This document shows positions 54,994-63,927 of a stretch of 64,000 bases of DNA, one piece after another. The notes under the pieces were generated by a model. It was not told the origin of the DNA. It did no database searches and worked only from the letters and a program-made list of their open reading frames with translations. Position 1 is the first letter of the stretch. Each line of letters opens with the position of its first letter. Location: the NCBI RefSeq assembly GCF_008365275.1, contig NZ_CP043504.1, positions 1,612,001 to 1,676,000 of the forward strand, in the 5' to 3' direction. The DNA comes from Protaetiibacter larvae (GTDB taxonomy: Bacteria; Actinomycetota; Actinomycetes; Actinomycetales; Microbacteriaceae). Made by a program: the position numbers and the translations under genes.

Positions 54994-57623
54994 TGGCCCG
55001 CGTTTCTAAGCCGAAGGAGCCGCCCGAGGTCATCGCCTACGACCACGATGAGAAACGGACGAATATCCCGACCGCGGACGCCGCCGTCGACTTCTTCGAC
55101 GAGGACGCCGCAAAGCTGCCGCCCGTGGAGTACGAGCGGGTGATCACTGACCCTGAGCTCGTCTGGCGAGGCAAGACCGATGCTCCGCTCGTCGTCGACG
55201 CTCCGCCCATCTACATCCAGGAGAAGATCGACCCCCGAGCCCTGATCGCGAACCTCCGCGCCCACTCGAAGCCGGCTACGACCGACGAAGCTCCGAGCCT
55301 GTTCGACTTCGAGGAGTTCGACACCCTTGACGAGCTGAGCCAGGTCGAGTTCTACCAGCACGAGGAGTCCTGGAAGAACCGCATGATCCTCGGCGATTCG
55401 CTTCAGGTCATGGGTTCCCTCGCCGAGCGTGAGGCGCTCCGGGGCAAGGTCCAGATGATCTACGTCGACCCGCCCTACGGCATCAAGTTCGGGTCGAACT
55501 GGCAAGCGCGCACGAACAAGCGCGATGTGCGGGACGGCAAGCTCGACGACGCCGCCCGCGAGGCGGAACAGATTAAGGCATTCCGCGATACGTGGGGCGA
55601 CGGAATCAACACGTATCTTTCGTATCTGCGCGATCGACTCGTGACTTCGTTCGACCTGCTCGCCGACAGCGGCAGCGTCTTCGTCCAAATCGGGGACGAG
55701 AACGTACACCTCGTTCGAAGCCTGCTCGATGAGGTATTTGGTCGCGATAACTTGGTCAGCGAGATCGCGGTTACGAAGACGACAAGTGCGACTTCGGAGT
55801 ACCTCGCCAACATCACCGACTACATCCTCTGGTACGCGAAAGACACCACTCGGCTGAAGTTTCGTTCGATGTGGATCCCAGCGGCGGATGACAGAACCGG
55901 ATATCGGTGGCTTCGCCTCGCCGACGGGACCCGGCGCTCAGCCACCGCTGGAGAACTAGCCGACGAGACTCTGATTCCTGCTGGAGCCAGTGTTTACAAA
56001 CCAGATAACCTCACGAGCTCGCGACCGCCGGGGTCCTATCCGGTCGAGTTCGAGGGAAAGACCTATTACCGCCCGACCTCGTTTTGGAAGACGCACGAGC
56101 AGGGCATGCAGCGTCTCATTGTGGCTGGCCGAATTCACTCGGCCGCCAACTCGATCCAGTACATCCGGATGAAGGATGACTTCCCGTATCGCACGGTCAC
56201 CAATGTGTGGACGGATATGGGCACGGGGAACTTCACCGAAGACAAGATCTACGTTGTCCAGACCGCCGCCAAGATGGTTCAGCGCTGCATGCTCATGTGC
56301 ACCGACCCCGGCGACCTCGTGCTCGACCCGACCTGCGGATCCGGGACGACCGCGTTCGTCGCCGAGCAATGGGGGCGGCGTTGGATCACGATCGACACCT
56401 CGCGGGTCGCCCTCGCGCTCGCCCGGAAGCGGATCATGGGCGCCAAGTACCCGTATTACTCGCTCGCCGACAGCGAAGAGGGTCGGAAGGCCGACGGTCT
56501 GCCGCCGGCAACGACGACCGAAGACTTGCGCCACGGCTTCGTTTACAAGAAAGTCCAGCACATCACGCTGAAATCGATCGCGAACAACCCCGACATCAAG
56601 GAGGGGATGTCTCGCGAGGAGATCGACGCGGCGATTAAGAAGCACGCTGACTTCGAACTGCTCTACGATCAGCCGTTCGAGGACAAGTCGAAGGTGCGGG
56701 TCGCTGGCCCCTTCACGGTCGAGTCGCTGTCGCCGCATCGGAACGTGTCCTTCGACGAGGCGGAGTCGCTGCACGGCAGCGAGGACGAGGCCGTGGCCGG
56801 ATTCGAGGAGATGATTCTCGCGAACCTCCGCCGTGCGGGCATCCAGAACGGCCGCCGTGCAGAGCGTATTGAGTTCGAGTCGCTGGAGCAGTACCCCGGC
56901 ACCTACGTCCAGGCGATCGGTGACCGCAAGAACGGCACGGAGCCGACATCCCGCGTCGCGATCGCTCTCGGTCCGCAGTACGGCACGGTGAGTCCTGGCT
57001 TCATCAAGCAGGCTGCCAAGGAGGCGATCCTGGACGACTCGGTCGACCTGCTCTGCGTCCTCGGGTTCGCCTTCGACCCTCAGGCGACCGGTGTCACCGA
57101 GGAGGACGGCGTGACCGTCGTCGAGGAGTTCGCCTCCGTCGAGGGCGAGCGCAAGCTCGGCCGCATCCAGGTACTCCTTGTCCGCATGAACGCTGATCTC
57201 CTCATGGGCGAGGACCTGAAGAAGACCGGCTCCGGCAACCTCTTCACCGTCTTCGGCGAGCCCGACCTCGAGGTCCACCATGTGGACGAAGGCAAGTTCG
57301 TCGCGGAGATCCGGGGCGTCGATATCTACGACCCGACTACCGGCGAGGTTCGTGCCTCCACGACCGACCAGATCGCCCTCTGGATGATCGACACCGACTA
57401 CAACGGCGAGTCCTTCTTCGTCCGTCACGCCTACTTCACCGGCGACAACGACCCCTTCAAGCAGCTCAAGACTGCCCTAAAGGCCGACATCGATCCCGAC
57501 GCGTGGGCCGCCCTCTACCGCACGGTGTCGCTGCCCTTCAACCCGCCCTCCACCGGCAAGATCGCCGTCAAAGTTATCAACGACTACGGCGACGAAGTCA
57601 TGAAAGTCCTCGAGGTCGGCTAA
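54993..57623 (+). CDS. Type III-like DNA methyltransferase Mod (beta class, N6-adenine)
   Basis: The 876-aa protein has motif IV D-P-P-Y at 159-162 before the SAM motif D-P-T-C-G-S-G-T-T near 444-452, the order of beta-class amino-methyltransferases. Between them lies a long target-recognition region (about 250-400). The ~300-residue C-terminal part is not a known catalytic domain. It is translationally coupled to res through TGATG and protects host DNA from it. Its length exceeds that of EcoP-type Mod (about 640 aa), so this is a distinct subgroup. Confidence 0.9.
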   Translation: MARVSKPKEPPEVIAYDHDEKRTNIPTADAAVDFFDEDAAKLPPVEYERVITDPELVWRGKTDAPLVVDAPPIYIQEKIDPRALIANLRAHSKPATTDEAPSLFDFEEFDTLDELSQVEFYQHEESWKNRMILGDSLQVMGSLAEREALRGKVQMIYVDPPYGIKFGSNWQARTNKRDVRDGKLDDAAREAEQIKAFRDTWGDGINTYLSYLRDRLVTSFDLLADSGSVFVQIGDENVHLVRSLLDEVFGRDNLVSEIAVTKTTSATSEYLANITDYILWYAKDTTRLKFRSMWIPAADDRTGYRWLRLADGTRRSATAGELADETLIPAGASVYKPDNLTSSRPPGSYPVEFEGKTYYRPTSFWKTHEQGMQRLIVAGRIHSAANSIQYIRMKDDFPYRTVTNVWTDMGTGNFTEDKIYVVQTAAKMVQRCMLMCTDPGDLVLDPTCGSGTTAFVAEQWGRRWITIDTSRVALALARKRIMGAKYPYYSLADSEEGRKADGLPPATTTEDLRHGFVYKKVQHITLKSIANNPDIKEGMSREEIDAAIKKHADFELLYDQPFEDKSKVRVAGPFTVESLSPHRNVSFDEAESLHGSEDEAVAGFEEMILANLRRAGIQNGRRAERIEFESLEQYPGTYVQAIGDRKNGTEPTSRVAIALGPQYGTVSPGFIKQAAKEAILDDSVDLLCVLGFAFDPQATGVTEEDGVTVVEEFASVEGERKLGRIQVLLVRMNADLLMGEDLKKTGSGNLFTVFGEPDLEVHHVDEGKFVAEIRGVDIYDPTTGEVRASTTDQIALWMIDTDYNGESFFVRHAYFTGDNDPFKQLKTALKADIDPDAWAALYRTVSLPFNPPSTGKIAVKVINDYGDEVMKVLEVG

Positions 57624-57638
57624 TGCGCCGAGGCATCC

Positions 57639-58964
57639 GTGACTGATCTAACCGAGGCGGCTTTCGAGCGATTAGCACTCGACTGCGAGTCAGAGGGCCA
57701 CGCGCTCTGCTCGGGGACTCTCGAATGCCAGCTATTACTGGAGCAGCATCGCGCCCGTCTTGACCGTAAGGCGGCGGCAGCACAGTTCGATGCTGGTCGC
57801 GAACGCGCAAGTATCCGAGGCCAACAACCAGCGCACACCTGGAGCACTTCGGCACTCTTACGCACTGCAACGGAATTGCTACTACGCCCTCCAGTGAATG
57901 ACATGCTTTGGCGTTCAATCGCAATCACCACCGCCCTGGCTCGCCTTGGCGAACGGGGCCTGTCAGCGGACGCCGTTGTCCGTACCTGCATTGGTCCAAT
58001 TCTGATCCGGAGGATTCTGAGAGACACCGGCCTCTTCTGGAGTGCTCATCGCAATAGCGATATCCCGCAGGACCAGATACCTGAGGTTCTCCGGCCATGG
58101 TGCAGGATCTTTGACGCGGAAGACTCACTCACGGGCTTGGTGCAACCACTCGCAACCCATGCCGCTTATGTCGCTGCGATGAGTTCTCCGGGGCGGTTGG
58201 CGAATTCGTGGTTACAGACCGCGTCAGTCGCGCACATTGCAGACTGGCGCATCGAGAACTATCTAGAAGTGCGACGCGTGCCGAGCGATCTCGTGCTGTC
58301 GGGCGGGACAGACGCAACGAGGTGGGTCTATGAGCGGCTCGCCACCACATATCTCAATGAGTGGCATGTCGAGTCGCTCAGCTGGGAGCTGATCTTTAAT
58401 CGCGACGCGGAGGGCGCCGCGCTCGCCGCCGGCGTCAGTGAAAGCATCCTCAGCGAACGCGTCACAACGAATGATCTCGTAATCGACGCTTTGCGACAAA
58501 AATTGACTGCTCCCCGGCCCTTCGAAGAGCTCGAACCAGGTCTAGACGCAAACGCCGCGATTGCCTCTCTCGGCCTCATGCTCGAAAAGGGATTGATCGA
58601 CGGCGCGCGATCCATGGCGAGGCGACTGCATGAAGCACGCCCTGGAGACACCTTTCTGGCATTCGCGTATGCGTTCTGCTCGATTCCTACCGACCCTGCG
58701 GGAGCGCGCAATGTTTTAATAGGACTCGACCTGGGGACTGCGCTCGAAATGGCGGCCCTACGTGCTATTGATCTAGCTACTTGCGCCCTGTTCGAGCAAG
58801 ACTTGCTATCAGCCCGAGACGCATTCGGTGCAGGCGCAAACCCATTGCCCGAGCACACGGCCTGGCTCTGGGATCCAGTTGAAGCGTCGCAAGGTCGAGC
58901 GATCCTCCAATACGGCACACTCGATTCCTGGGCAAAACGGTTCGCCGAGATCGAACCTAGCTAG
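57639..58964 (+). CDS. Unknown 441-aa helical protein linked to the R-M genes
   Basis: The GTG start lies 15 nt after the mod stop in the same direction. The 441-aa protein is mostly alpha-helical and has no recognised catalytic motif. The C-terminal part (L-M-L-E-K-G-L-I-D-G-A-R-S-M-A-R-R-L and later) looks like TPR-type helix pairs. Codon use is less GC-biased than the core genes, as in the rest of the island. Between mod and this gene, ATG overlapping the mod stop (TAATG) opens a seven-codon frame (MRRGIRD) that ends at a TGA overlapping the GTG, possibly a coupling device. A defence accessory role is inferred from position only. Confidence 0.75.
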   Translation: MTDLTEAAFERLALDCESEGHALCSGTLECQLLLEQHRARLDRKAAAAQFDAGRERASIRGQQPAHTWSTSALLRTATELLLRPPVNDMLWRSIAITTALARLGERGLSADAVVRTCIGPILIRRILRDTGLFWSAHRNSDIPQDQIPEVLRPWCRIFDAEDSLTGLVQPLATHAAYVAAMSSPGRLANSWLQTASVAHIADWRIENYLEVRRVPSDLVLSGGTDATRWVYERLATTYLNEWHVESLSWELIFNRDAEGAALAAGVSESILSERVTTNDLVIDALRQKLTAPRPFEELEPGLDANAAIASLGLMLEKGLIDGARSMARRLHEARPGDTFLAFAYAFCSIPTDPAGARNVLIGLDLGTALEMAALRAIDLATCALFEQDLLSARDAFGAGANPLPEHTAWLWDPVEASQGRAILQYGTLDSWAKRFAEIEPS

Positions 58965-59464
58965 CCAACATAGGACCGCAACGCCTTCATCGGAGCAACA
59001 AGGTGGAGTTCATCCACTGGCGACTGGAGGAAGTCGCCGTTGGCTAGATAGAAAGCGCGAGCACTCTCATCGCGACAGTGAATGAGAACAGCCGCAGCCC
59101 CGATGCTTTCGCTGAGGCCGACCGACCGGAGTAGTGCGTCACGAAGCAGTTCCCAACCGAGACCCTGCCCCGCAAATCTCTTGTCGACTGCGAGCCTTGC
59201 GAGAAGGATGCACGGGATCTGCGCAGGGCGGGATCCCTTGAGCATTGCAGGCGGGGCCGCAGCCTTCTCGATCGCTGCCATGGTGATCGAGTAGTAAGCA
59301 ACCACGCGGGTGCCATCGGTAATGACATAGGTGATCGCGTTGTTAGCTGCCTGGTTCTCCCATGCGTATTTCGCGAACCACTCATCGAGCTCAGCGGCTC
59401 CGCTCTCGAATCCGACTCGGACGTCTGTCTTTTCGAGCTTTCGCGGTGGTGTGAGTTGGCTCAT
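58961..59464 (-). CDS. GNAT-family toxin (TacT-like)
   Basis: The 167-aa acetyltransferase has the acetyl-CoA motif R-F-A-G-Q-G-L-G at 96-103 after L-L-A-R-L-A-V-D, and Tyr139 in A-F-Y-L-A-N-G-D, the pattern of TacT/AtaT toxins that acetylate aminoacyl-tRNA and stop translation. The ATG overlaps the antitoxin stop (ATGA). Its 3' end overlaps the 441-aa gene by 4 bp tail to tail. Antitoxin-first order is normal for this type II system. Confidence 0.9.
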   Translation of the reverse strand: MSQLTPPRKLEKTDVRVGFESGAAELDEWFAKYAWENQAANNAITYVITDGTRVVAYYSITMAAIEKAAAPPAMLKGSRPAQIPCILLARLAVDKRFAGQGLGWELLRDALLRSVGLSESIGAAAVLIHCRDESARAFYLANGDFLQSPVDELHLVAPMKALRSYVG

Positions 59465-59760
59465 CCAGCTTCGGCGAAGCGCGAACGACGAGCGAACAGT
59501 CGGTCAAACTTTGCTGTCGAAGGAAGCGGCTCATCCAGCAGACGAAGGAATTCTGCGTACTGCTCCTCGGTCGCACTGAACCAACGACGATCTGCGAGCA
59601 CCCGCTGCGCTTGCTCGACCGCGCTACTCAGAATGAAATCCGTGAGACTGTGGTCGGTAGCTTCTGCAGCACGGCGGAGCACTGCCTCTTGTCGCTCGGT
59701 CGCGCGGAGGTTGATGCGCTGGTTCTTCGTCGAACGCGGCTCAGTCGTGATGTCAGGCAT
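59461..59760 (-). CDS. DUF1778 ribbon-helix-helix antitoxin (TacA-like)
   Basis: The 99-aa protein has an N-terminal DUF1778 ribbon-helix-helix (Q-R-I-N-L-R-A-T-E-R-Q, then L-T-D-F-I-L-S-S-A) and a C-terminal toxin-binding tail (E-E-Q-Y-A-E-F-L-R-L-L-D). The start at 59760 is chosen for AAGGAG 7 nt upstream. It probably represses its own promoter with the toxin. Confidence 0.9.
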   Translation of the reverse strand: MPDITTEPRSTKNQRINLRATERQEAVLRRAAEATDHSLTDFILSSAVEQAQRVLADRRWFSATEEQYAEFLRLLDEPLPSTAKFDRLFARRSRFAEAG

Positions 59761-59774
59761 GACACTCTCCTTTT

Positions 59775-59813
59775 CCGTACTCACACTGTACGTACGGATT
59801 GGTTACCAGTCAA
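59775..59813 (-). promoter_or_regulatory. Toxin-antitoxin promoter with overlapping palindrome
   Basis: On the minus strand TTGACT (59813-59808), a 17-nt spacer and TACAGT (59790-59785) form a near-consensus promoter. CCGTAC (59775-59780) and GTACGG (59792-59797) make an inverted repeat spanning the -10, a likely TacA-type operator. Confidence 0.6.
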
Positions 59814-59840
59814 GCTGACTCGCATGTCGGCGCCCATCGC

Positions 59841-59846
59841 TACCTT
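59841..59846 (+). promoter_or_regulatory. -10 element (TACCTT) for the UvrD-nuclease gene
   Basis: TACCTT lies 7 nt before the ATG at 59854, divergent from and 28 bp beyond the toxin-antitoxin -35. The two promoters share one short regulatory region. Confidence 0.4.
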
Positions 59847-59853
59847 GATAACA

Positions 59854-62640
59854 ATGCCCGCTTACACCGCCCAACAACAGTCTGCGATCGACGAACTCGA
59901 GCGCCCGCTGCAACTCGTCGCATGCGCCGGCTCCGGCAAGACGCAGGTGATCTCGCAGCGGATCTCGCGCATCCTTGGGCAGCCCGGAGTCCGCCCAGCA
60001 AACATCATCGCGTTCACCTTCACGGAGAAGGCAGCTGCAGAGCTCAAGGAGCGCATCCACCGGATCGTGCATGAAGAGCACGGAGACCTGCCAGGGCTGG
60101 CGGAGATGTACGTCGGCACGATGCACGGATACGCGCTGAACCTGCTACAGACTTACGTGCCTGAAGCGTTCAAGTACGGCGTACTCACCGACATCACACA
60201 ACGCCTCCTCATCGACCGCGAGTCGACCAAGTCGGGCCTGACAACCTGCCCCGCGACGGCCCCGAGCCGACCGACGCTGTGGCGCTACGCAGATTCGAAG
60301 CTCTATATGCAGGTGCTCGGCATCTTGCAGGAGGACGAGGTCGACTTCGACCTGGTACCCGACGGTGTCACAGAGAGTCTCGGCTCCTACCTCACCTTGC
60401 TCGCACAGAAGAAGTACTTCGACTACACAGCGATGATCGCGAACGCGGTCGCCTTCCTCGAAGGCGACCCAGATGACGAGGAGCTGTCGTCACCGGAGCG
60501 AGAGCTGCTGCGGCACATCCGCGAGGACGTTCGCTACGTCGTCGTCGATGAGTACCAGGACGTCAATCCGCTCCAGGAGAAGCTCATCGCCGGGCTTGTG
60601 CGCTGGGGTGCGAACCTCTGTGTCGTCGGCGACGACGACCAGACCATCTACCAGTGGCGCGGCTCCGAGGTCTCGAACATCCTCACCTTCGCTGACCGTC
60701 ACGAGGCGGTCCGAACGATCGAGCTCGCTGACAACTTCCGGTCCTCGAAGGGCATCGTTCGGCTGGGCCGCATGATCGCCGAGTGGCTCCCGCCCGAGGA
60801 GCGGCTGTCGAAAGCTATGGAGTATGCCTCGCACCAGGACTGGGAGAAGGGCGACCTCCTTGCGCTGGAGCATGCCGACCCGGACGCCGAAGCCGCGTGG
60901 ATCGCTGACCGCATCGAGGCGCTCCGAGGCATGCCATTCGTTGACACGCCTGATGTTGCGCCCCGCGGACTGTCCTGGTCCGACTGCACGGTGCTGTACC
61001 GGACGGTGAAGGACGCGGAACCATTGGTCGATGAGCTACGCCGCCGAGGCATCCCGTACATCATCAAGGGACTGGCACGGCTCTTCGATGCGCCTGAGGT
61101 GCAGGCGCTCGTCGGGATGTTCCGCTTCATGCTCAGAGAGATCGATGAATCGACGCTCCGGATGCTCTTCGACGATGCCGACCTGCTAGGCAATCCGGGC
61201 CTGCTGAGCCGCGGCATCCGTCAGCTGGAGGAAGGTGCCGACTTCTCCGCAGGCGAGCGCTGGGGCAGCTACAACATCCAGCGCCTCTACCTCGACGTAC
61301 TCGAGGCGCTCGACATCCGCGAGACGACGATCCCAGGCACCCCAGCTCGAGCCGAACTGGTGATGTATCAGCTCGGGAAGTTCTCCCAGGTGATCTCGGA
61401 CTTCGAAGCCATCAACTTCTCCTCTGAGCCAGCCCGAAAGTACGAGGGCTTCGTCAAGTTCCTCACCGACGACCGGCAGGCACCGTCCTATTACGAAGAG
61501 GCTGACGAGGACGCGGGCTACGCGACGCCCGATGCTGTGACGATCACGACCGTTCACCGCTCAAAGGGGATGCAGTGGCCAGCGGTCTTCGTGCCGGCCC
61601 TGCGGAAGAACCGATTCCCGCTGCGTCGGATGGGTGGGCTGAATGTATTCCACGTGATCCCGCAGGAAGCCGTGCCACACGGCGATCGCTACCGGGGTGG
61701 GCTGTCCGAGGAAACTCGGCTCTTCTACGTCGCGGTCACCCGAGCGCAGAAGTACCTCTATCTGTCGTGGGCGCCGATCGCTTCGAATCAGCAGGCTCGG
61801 AGCCGCTCCGACTTCTTCCGTGACGCGGCGAAGTCCGACTGGGTGCTGACAGCCGACCCGGGACTGCCTCCGGCGGCGCGGCTCGTGCCGACATCGCGTA
61901 TCGAAACCCCGGCGATCACCATCTCATTCTCCGAGCTCAAGTACCTGCTCGAGTGCCCGTACCAGTTCAAACTGCGCTTCATGTACGGCTTCAATCCGCC
62001 CATCCATGAGGCGCTCGGCTACGGGAAGGGGCTCCACGACGCTCTCGCTGAGATGCACAAGCGAGCGATCGCCGGAGACTTGCCGACGAAAGCCGAGGTC
62101 GCGGATCTCATTGATCGGCATCTGCACACGCCCTACGCCTACCCGACCCTGCGGGAGCAGTTGCGGAAGTCAGCTGAGAAGGCGTTGTCCCGCTACTTCG
62201 ACGAGCATGGCGGCGACCTCACCCGGACGATTCACTCCGAGAAGCAGATCGAAGTCATCGTCGCGCCGGGCGTCACCGTGAACGGGCGGATCGATCTCAT
62301 CAAGCGCCTCGAGACAGACGAGGTCTCGATCGTCGACTTCAAGTCGACCGAGGATGCACAGGCAACGGTGACAACCCGTGATCAGCTTTCGGTCTACGCG
62401 CTCGGCTACCAAGAGCTCACGGGTGAATCAGCCGACCGCATCCAGGTGCTCAACCTCGACGAGAAGGGCGATCACTTGAACGAACCAGTGGATGCCGCTC
62501 TGCTCGCCTCAATCAGGTCGAAGATCGAAACCGTGGCGGAGGACATCCGAGTTGACCACTTCCCTTGCGGCCACGACCACTCGAAGGACACGGCGTTCAA
62601 CGACCTGGCTTGGTTGACGACAGGGGCGCTACCTACCTAA
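59854..62640 (+). CDS. UvrD-like helicase fused to PD-(D/E)xK nuclease
   Basis: The 928-aa protein is a superfamily 1A helicase: Q-Q-Q-S-A-I-D, Walker A A-G-S-G-K-T at 25-30, motif II D-E-Y-Q-D-V, D-D-Q-T-I-Y-Q-W-R-G, and motif VI V-A-V-T-R-A-Q. The last ~230 residues are a RecB/Cas4-type nuclease (Y-L-L-E-C-P-Y-Q-F near 697, I-V-D-F-K-S-T near 827). Similar fusions process DNA ends in AdnB-like complexes. Here a lone copy divergent from a toxin-antitoxin pair inside a defence island suggests an anti-phage nuclease. The ATG is favoured by the -10 box; another in-frame ATG is 30 nt upstream. Confidence 0.88.
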   Translation: MPAYTAQQQSAIDELERPLQLVACAGSGKTQVISQRISRILGQPGVRPANIIAFTFTEKAAAELKERIHRIVHEEHGDLPGLAEMYVGTMHGYALNLLQTYVPEAFKYGVLTDITQRLLIDRESTKSGLTTCPATAPSRPTLWRYADSKLYMQVLGILQEDEVDFDLVPDGVTESLGSYLTLLAQKKYFDYTAMIANAVAFLEGDPDDEELSSPERELLRHIREDVRYVVVDEYQDVNPLQEKLIAGLVRWGANLCVVGDDDQTIYQWRGSEVSNILTFADRHEAVRTIELADNFRSSKGIVRLGRMIAEWLPPEERLSKAMEYASHQDWEKGDLLALEHADPDAEAAWIADRIEALRGMPFVDTPDVAPRGLSWSDCTVLYRTVKDAEPLVDELRRRGIPYIIKGLARLFDAPEVQALVGMFRFMLREIDESTLRMLFDDADLLGNPGLLSRGIRQLEEGADFSAGERWGSYNIQRLYLDVLEALDIRETTIPGTPARAELVMYQLGKFSQVISDFEAINFSSEPARKYEGFVKFLTDDRQAPSYYEEADEDAGYATPDAVTITTVHRSKGMQWPAVFVPALRKNRFPLRRMGGLNVFHVIPQEAVPHGDRYRGGLSEETRLFYVAVTRAQKYLYLSWAPIASNQQARSRSDFFRDAAKSDWVLTADPGLPPAARLVPTSRIETPAITISFSELKYLLECPYQFKLRFMYGFNPPIHEALGYGKGLHDALAEMHKRAIAGDLPTKAEVADLIDRHLHTPYAYPTLREQLRKSAEKALSRYFDEHGGDLTRTIHSEKQIEVIVAPGVTVNGRIDLIKRLETDEVSIVDFKSTEDAQATVTTRDQLSVYALGYQELTGESADRIQVLNLDEKGDHLNEPVDAALLASIRSKIETVAEDIRVDHFPCGHDHSKDTAFNDLAWLTTGALPT

Positions 62641-63019
62641 ATGGCGCATCACTTCAAGAGCAAGTTGAAGGTTTGCGGCGTGTCGTGGCGCCGACGAGGC
62701 CTCCTTGAGGCTGAATATGTGCTGTAGAACTCTCTGGATTTCCGGCGTGTCGCAAGCGGCGAGCGTCGGAAGTCGGCTCTACCGTTGTCGCATGGCATAG
62801 CCGACGCGACCTTGTCACCATCAGGAGTCAGACCGCAGCGGCTAAGCCGTAAGGAAAGTTCTGCCCTGACACCGCGCGAACAGTGCCAGGGCAGAGCCGG
62901 CCTGAAGGCGCGGCGGTGACTTGTTAGGGTCCCCAGTAGCGTAACGAAGTCCACTGGGTGAACGGTTCTCCCACTTCGGATTCAGGTCAAGCTCCACCTG
63001 AACACGAAGGAGAGTCCCG
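62641..63019 (+). other. Intergenic region without recognised gene
   Basis: These 379 nt have no convincing frame. A weak hairpin CTTCAA...TTGAAG is at 62652-62670. Near the right end the ribosome binding sequence AAGGAG (63007-63012) serves the next gene, with TAGGGT and TAGCGT boxes around 62926-62942 as possible -10 elements. Confidence 0.5.
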
Positions 63020-63661
63020 ATGGACCTCGAACACCACACCCCATCCCTCATCCACCTCCGCGCGTTCGCTCGTGCGCGGGTCGCGGGTCGCGCGACACAC
63101 GTAGCGGCAGATCGGCAGCAGGTCTCCGCCGGAGCCAACGATCGCATCTTCGCGTTCGTGTACGAGAAGTTCCTCTCCGGCGTCATCGAATACGTCTCGA
63201 ACGGATCGCGCGGCGGAGCGCTCGACCGCGCGGTCGCCGGAGCCTCCGAACGGATGCGCCCGAGCTATGCGGCTGCCGCGGTCGGGATGGCCCGAGCGAT
63301 CGCGGACCTGGCACCAGCCTCCGTCTCGCGCCGTCAACGAAACGTCGTTGTGCTGGTCAACGATGACGACGTTGTCAGCCTTCGGATCCACCTGGTGTTC
63401 GAACTCGCGGGCGGGCAGCGACTCTGCGCGTTCCTGTACTTCTCCGAGCAGCGCCTGACCGACGTCGAGCTGGCGGTCATGGAGACCGCGATCGCGCTTG
63501 CGACTTCGCAGATCGACCCGACTGCGAGGCCGGCGCTCATCAACGTCCGCAGCGGCATGGTCAGGCACATCGACCGCATCGCGGCGACTACTCGAGCTCG
63601 GGTCGCGTTCTTGGTTCAGATGTCGTCCGACTACCGAGCCGAGTGGGCAGTTAGCGCATGA
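63020..63661 (+). CDS. Unknown 213-aa island protein
   Basis: An ATG 7-8 nt after AAGGAG opens a 213-aa frame. The protein has a helical N-terminal half, a central beta-rich stretch (V-V-V-L-V-N-D-D-D-V-V-S-L-R-I-H-L-V-F-E-L), and a helical C-terminus. No family is recognised and there is no signal peptide. The next gene overlaps its stop (ATGA), so they form a coupled pair. Confidence 0.65.
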   Translation: MDLEHHTPSLIHLRAFARARVAGRATHVAADRQQVSAGANDRIFAFVYEKFLSGVIEYVSNGSRGGALDRAVAGASERMRPSYAAAAVGMARAIADLAPASVSRRQRNVVVLVNDDDVVSLRIHLVFELAGGQRLCAFLYFSEQRLTDVELAVMETAIALATSQIDPTARPALINVRSGMVRHIDRIAATTRARVAFLVQMSSDYRAEWAVSA

Positions 63662-63867
63662 TCGGCTGGTCTGAGCTCCGCGAGATGATGTGGGATGCCC
63701 GCTGGGACGGCATCGTCATGTTCGCGAAGGCTGCATGGCAGACGTCGCTCGACAACCCGTGGATGTTCGCTGTCTGGGGACTCGTCCTACTGACTTTGAC
63801 TCGCCGCGGCTGGATGAAGCTCATCAGCTACATCGGTGGAACATTTGTCAGGAGCCACCTTCACTGA
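63658..63867 (+). CDS. Small membrane protein coupled to the 213-aa gene (69 aa)
   Basis: The ATG overlaps the preceding stop (ATGA). The 69-aa product has one hydrophobic segment (P-W-M-F-A-V-W-G-L-V-L-L-T-L) near residues 34-47, flanked by Trp-rich and basic residues. A soluble protein coupled to a small membrane protein is common in anti-phage modules, but there is no direct evidence here. Confidence 0.6.
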   Translation: MIGWSELREMMWDARWDGIVMFAKAAWQTSLDNPWMFAVWGLVLLTLTRRGWMKLISYIGGTFVRSHLH

Positions 63868-63927
63868 CCCATAGCGAGCCGCGACTAATCGCCGACTTCC
63901 GACACCGGCATCTTTGGGGCGGCTACC

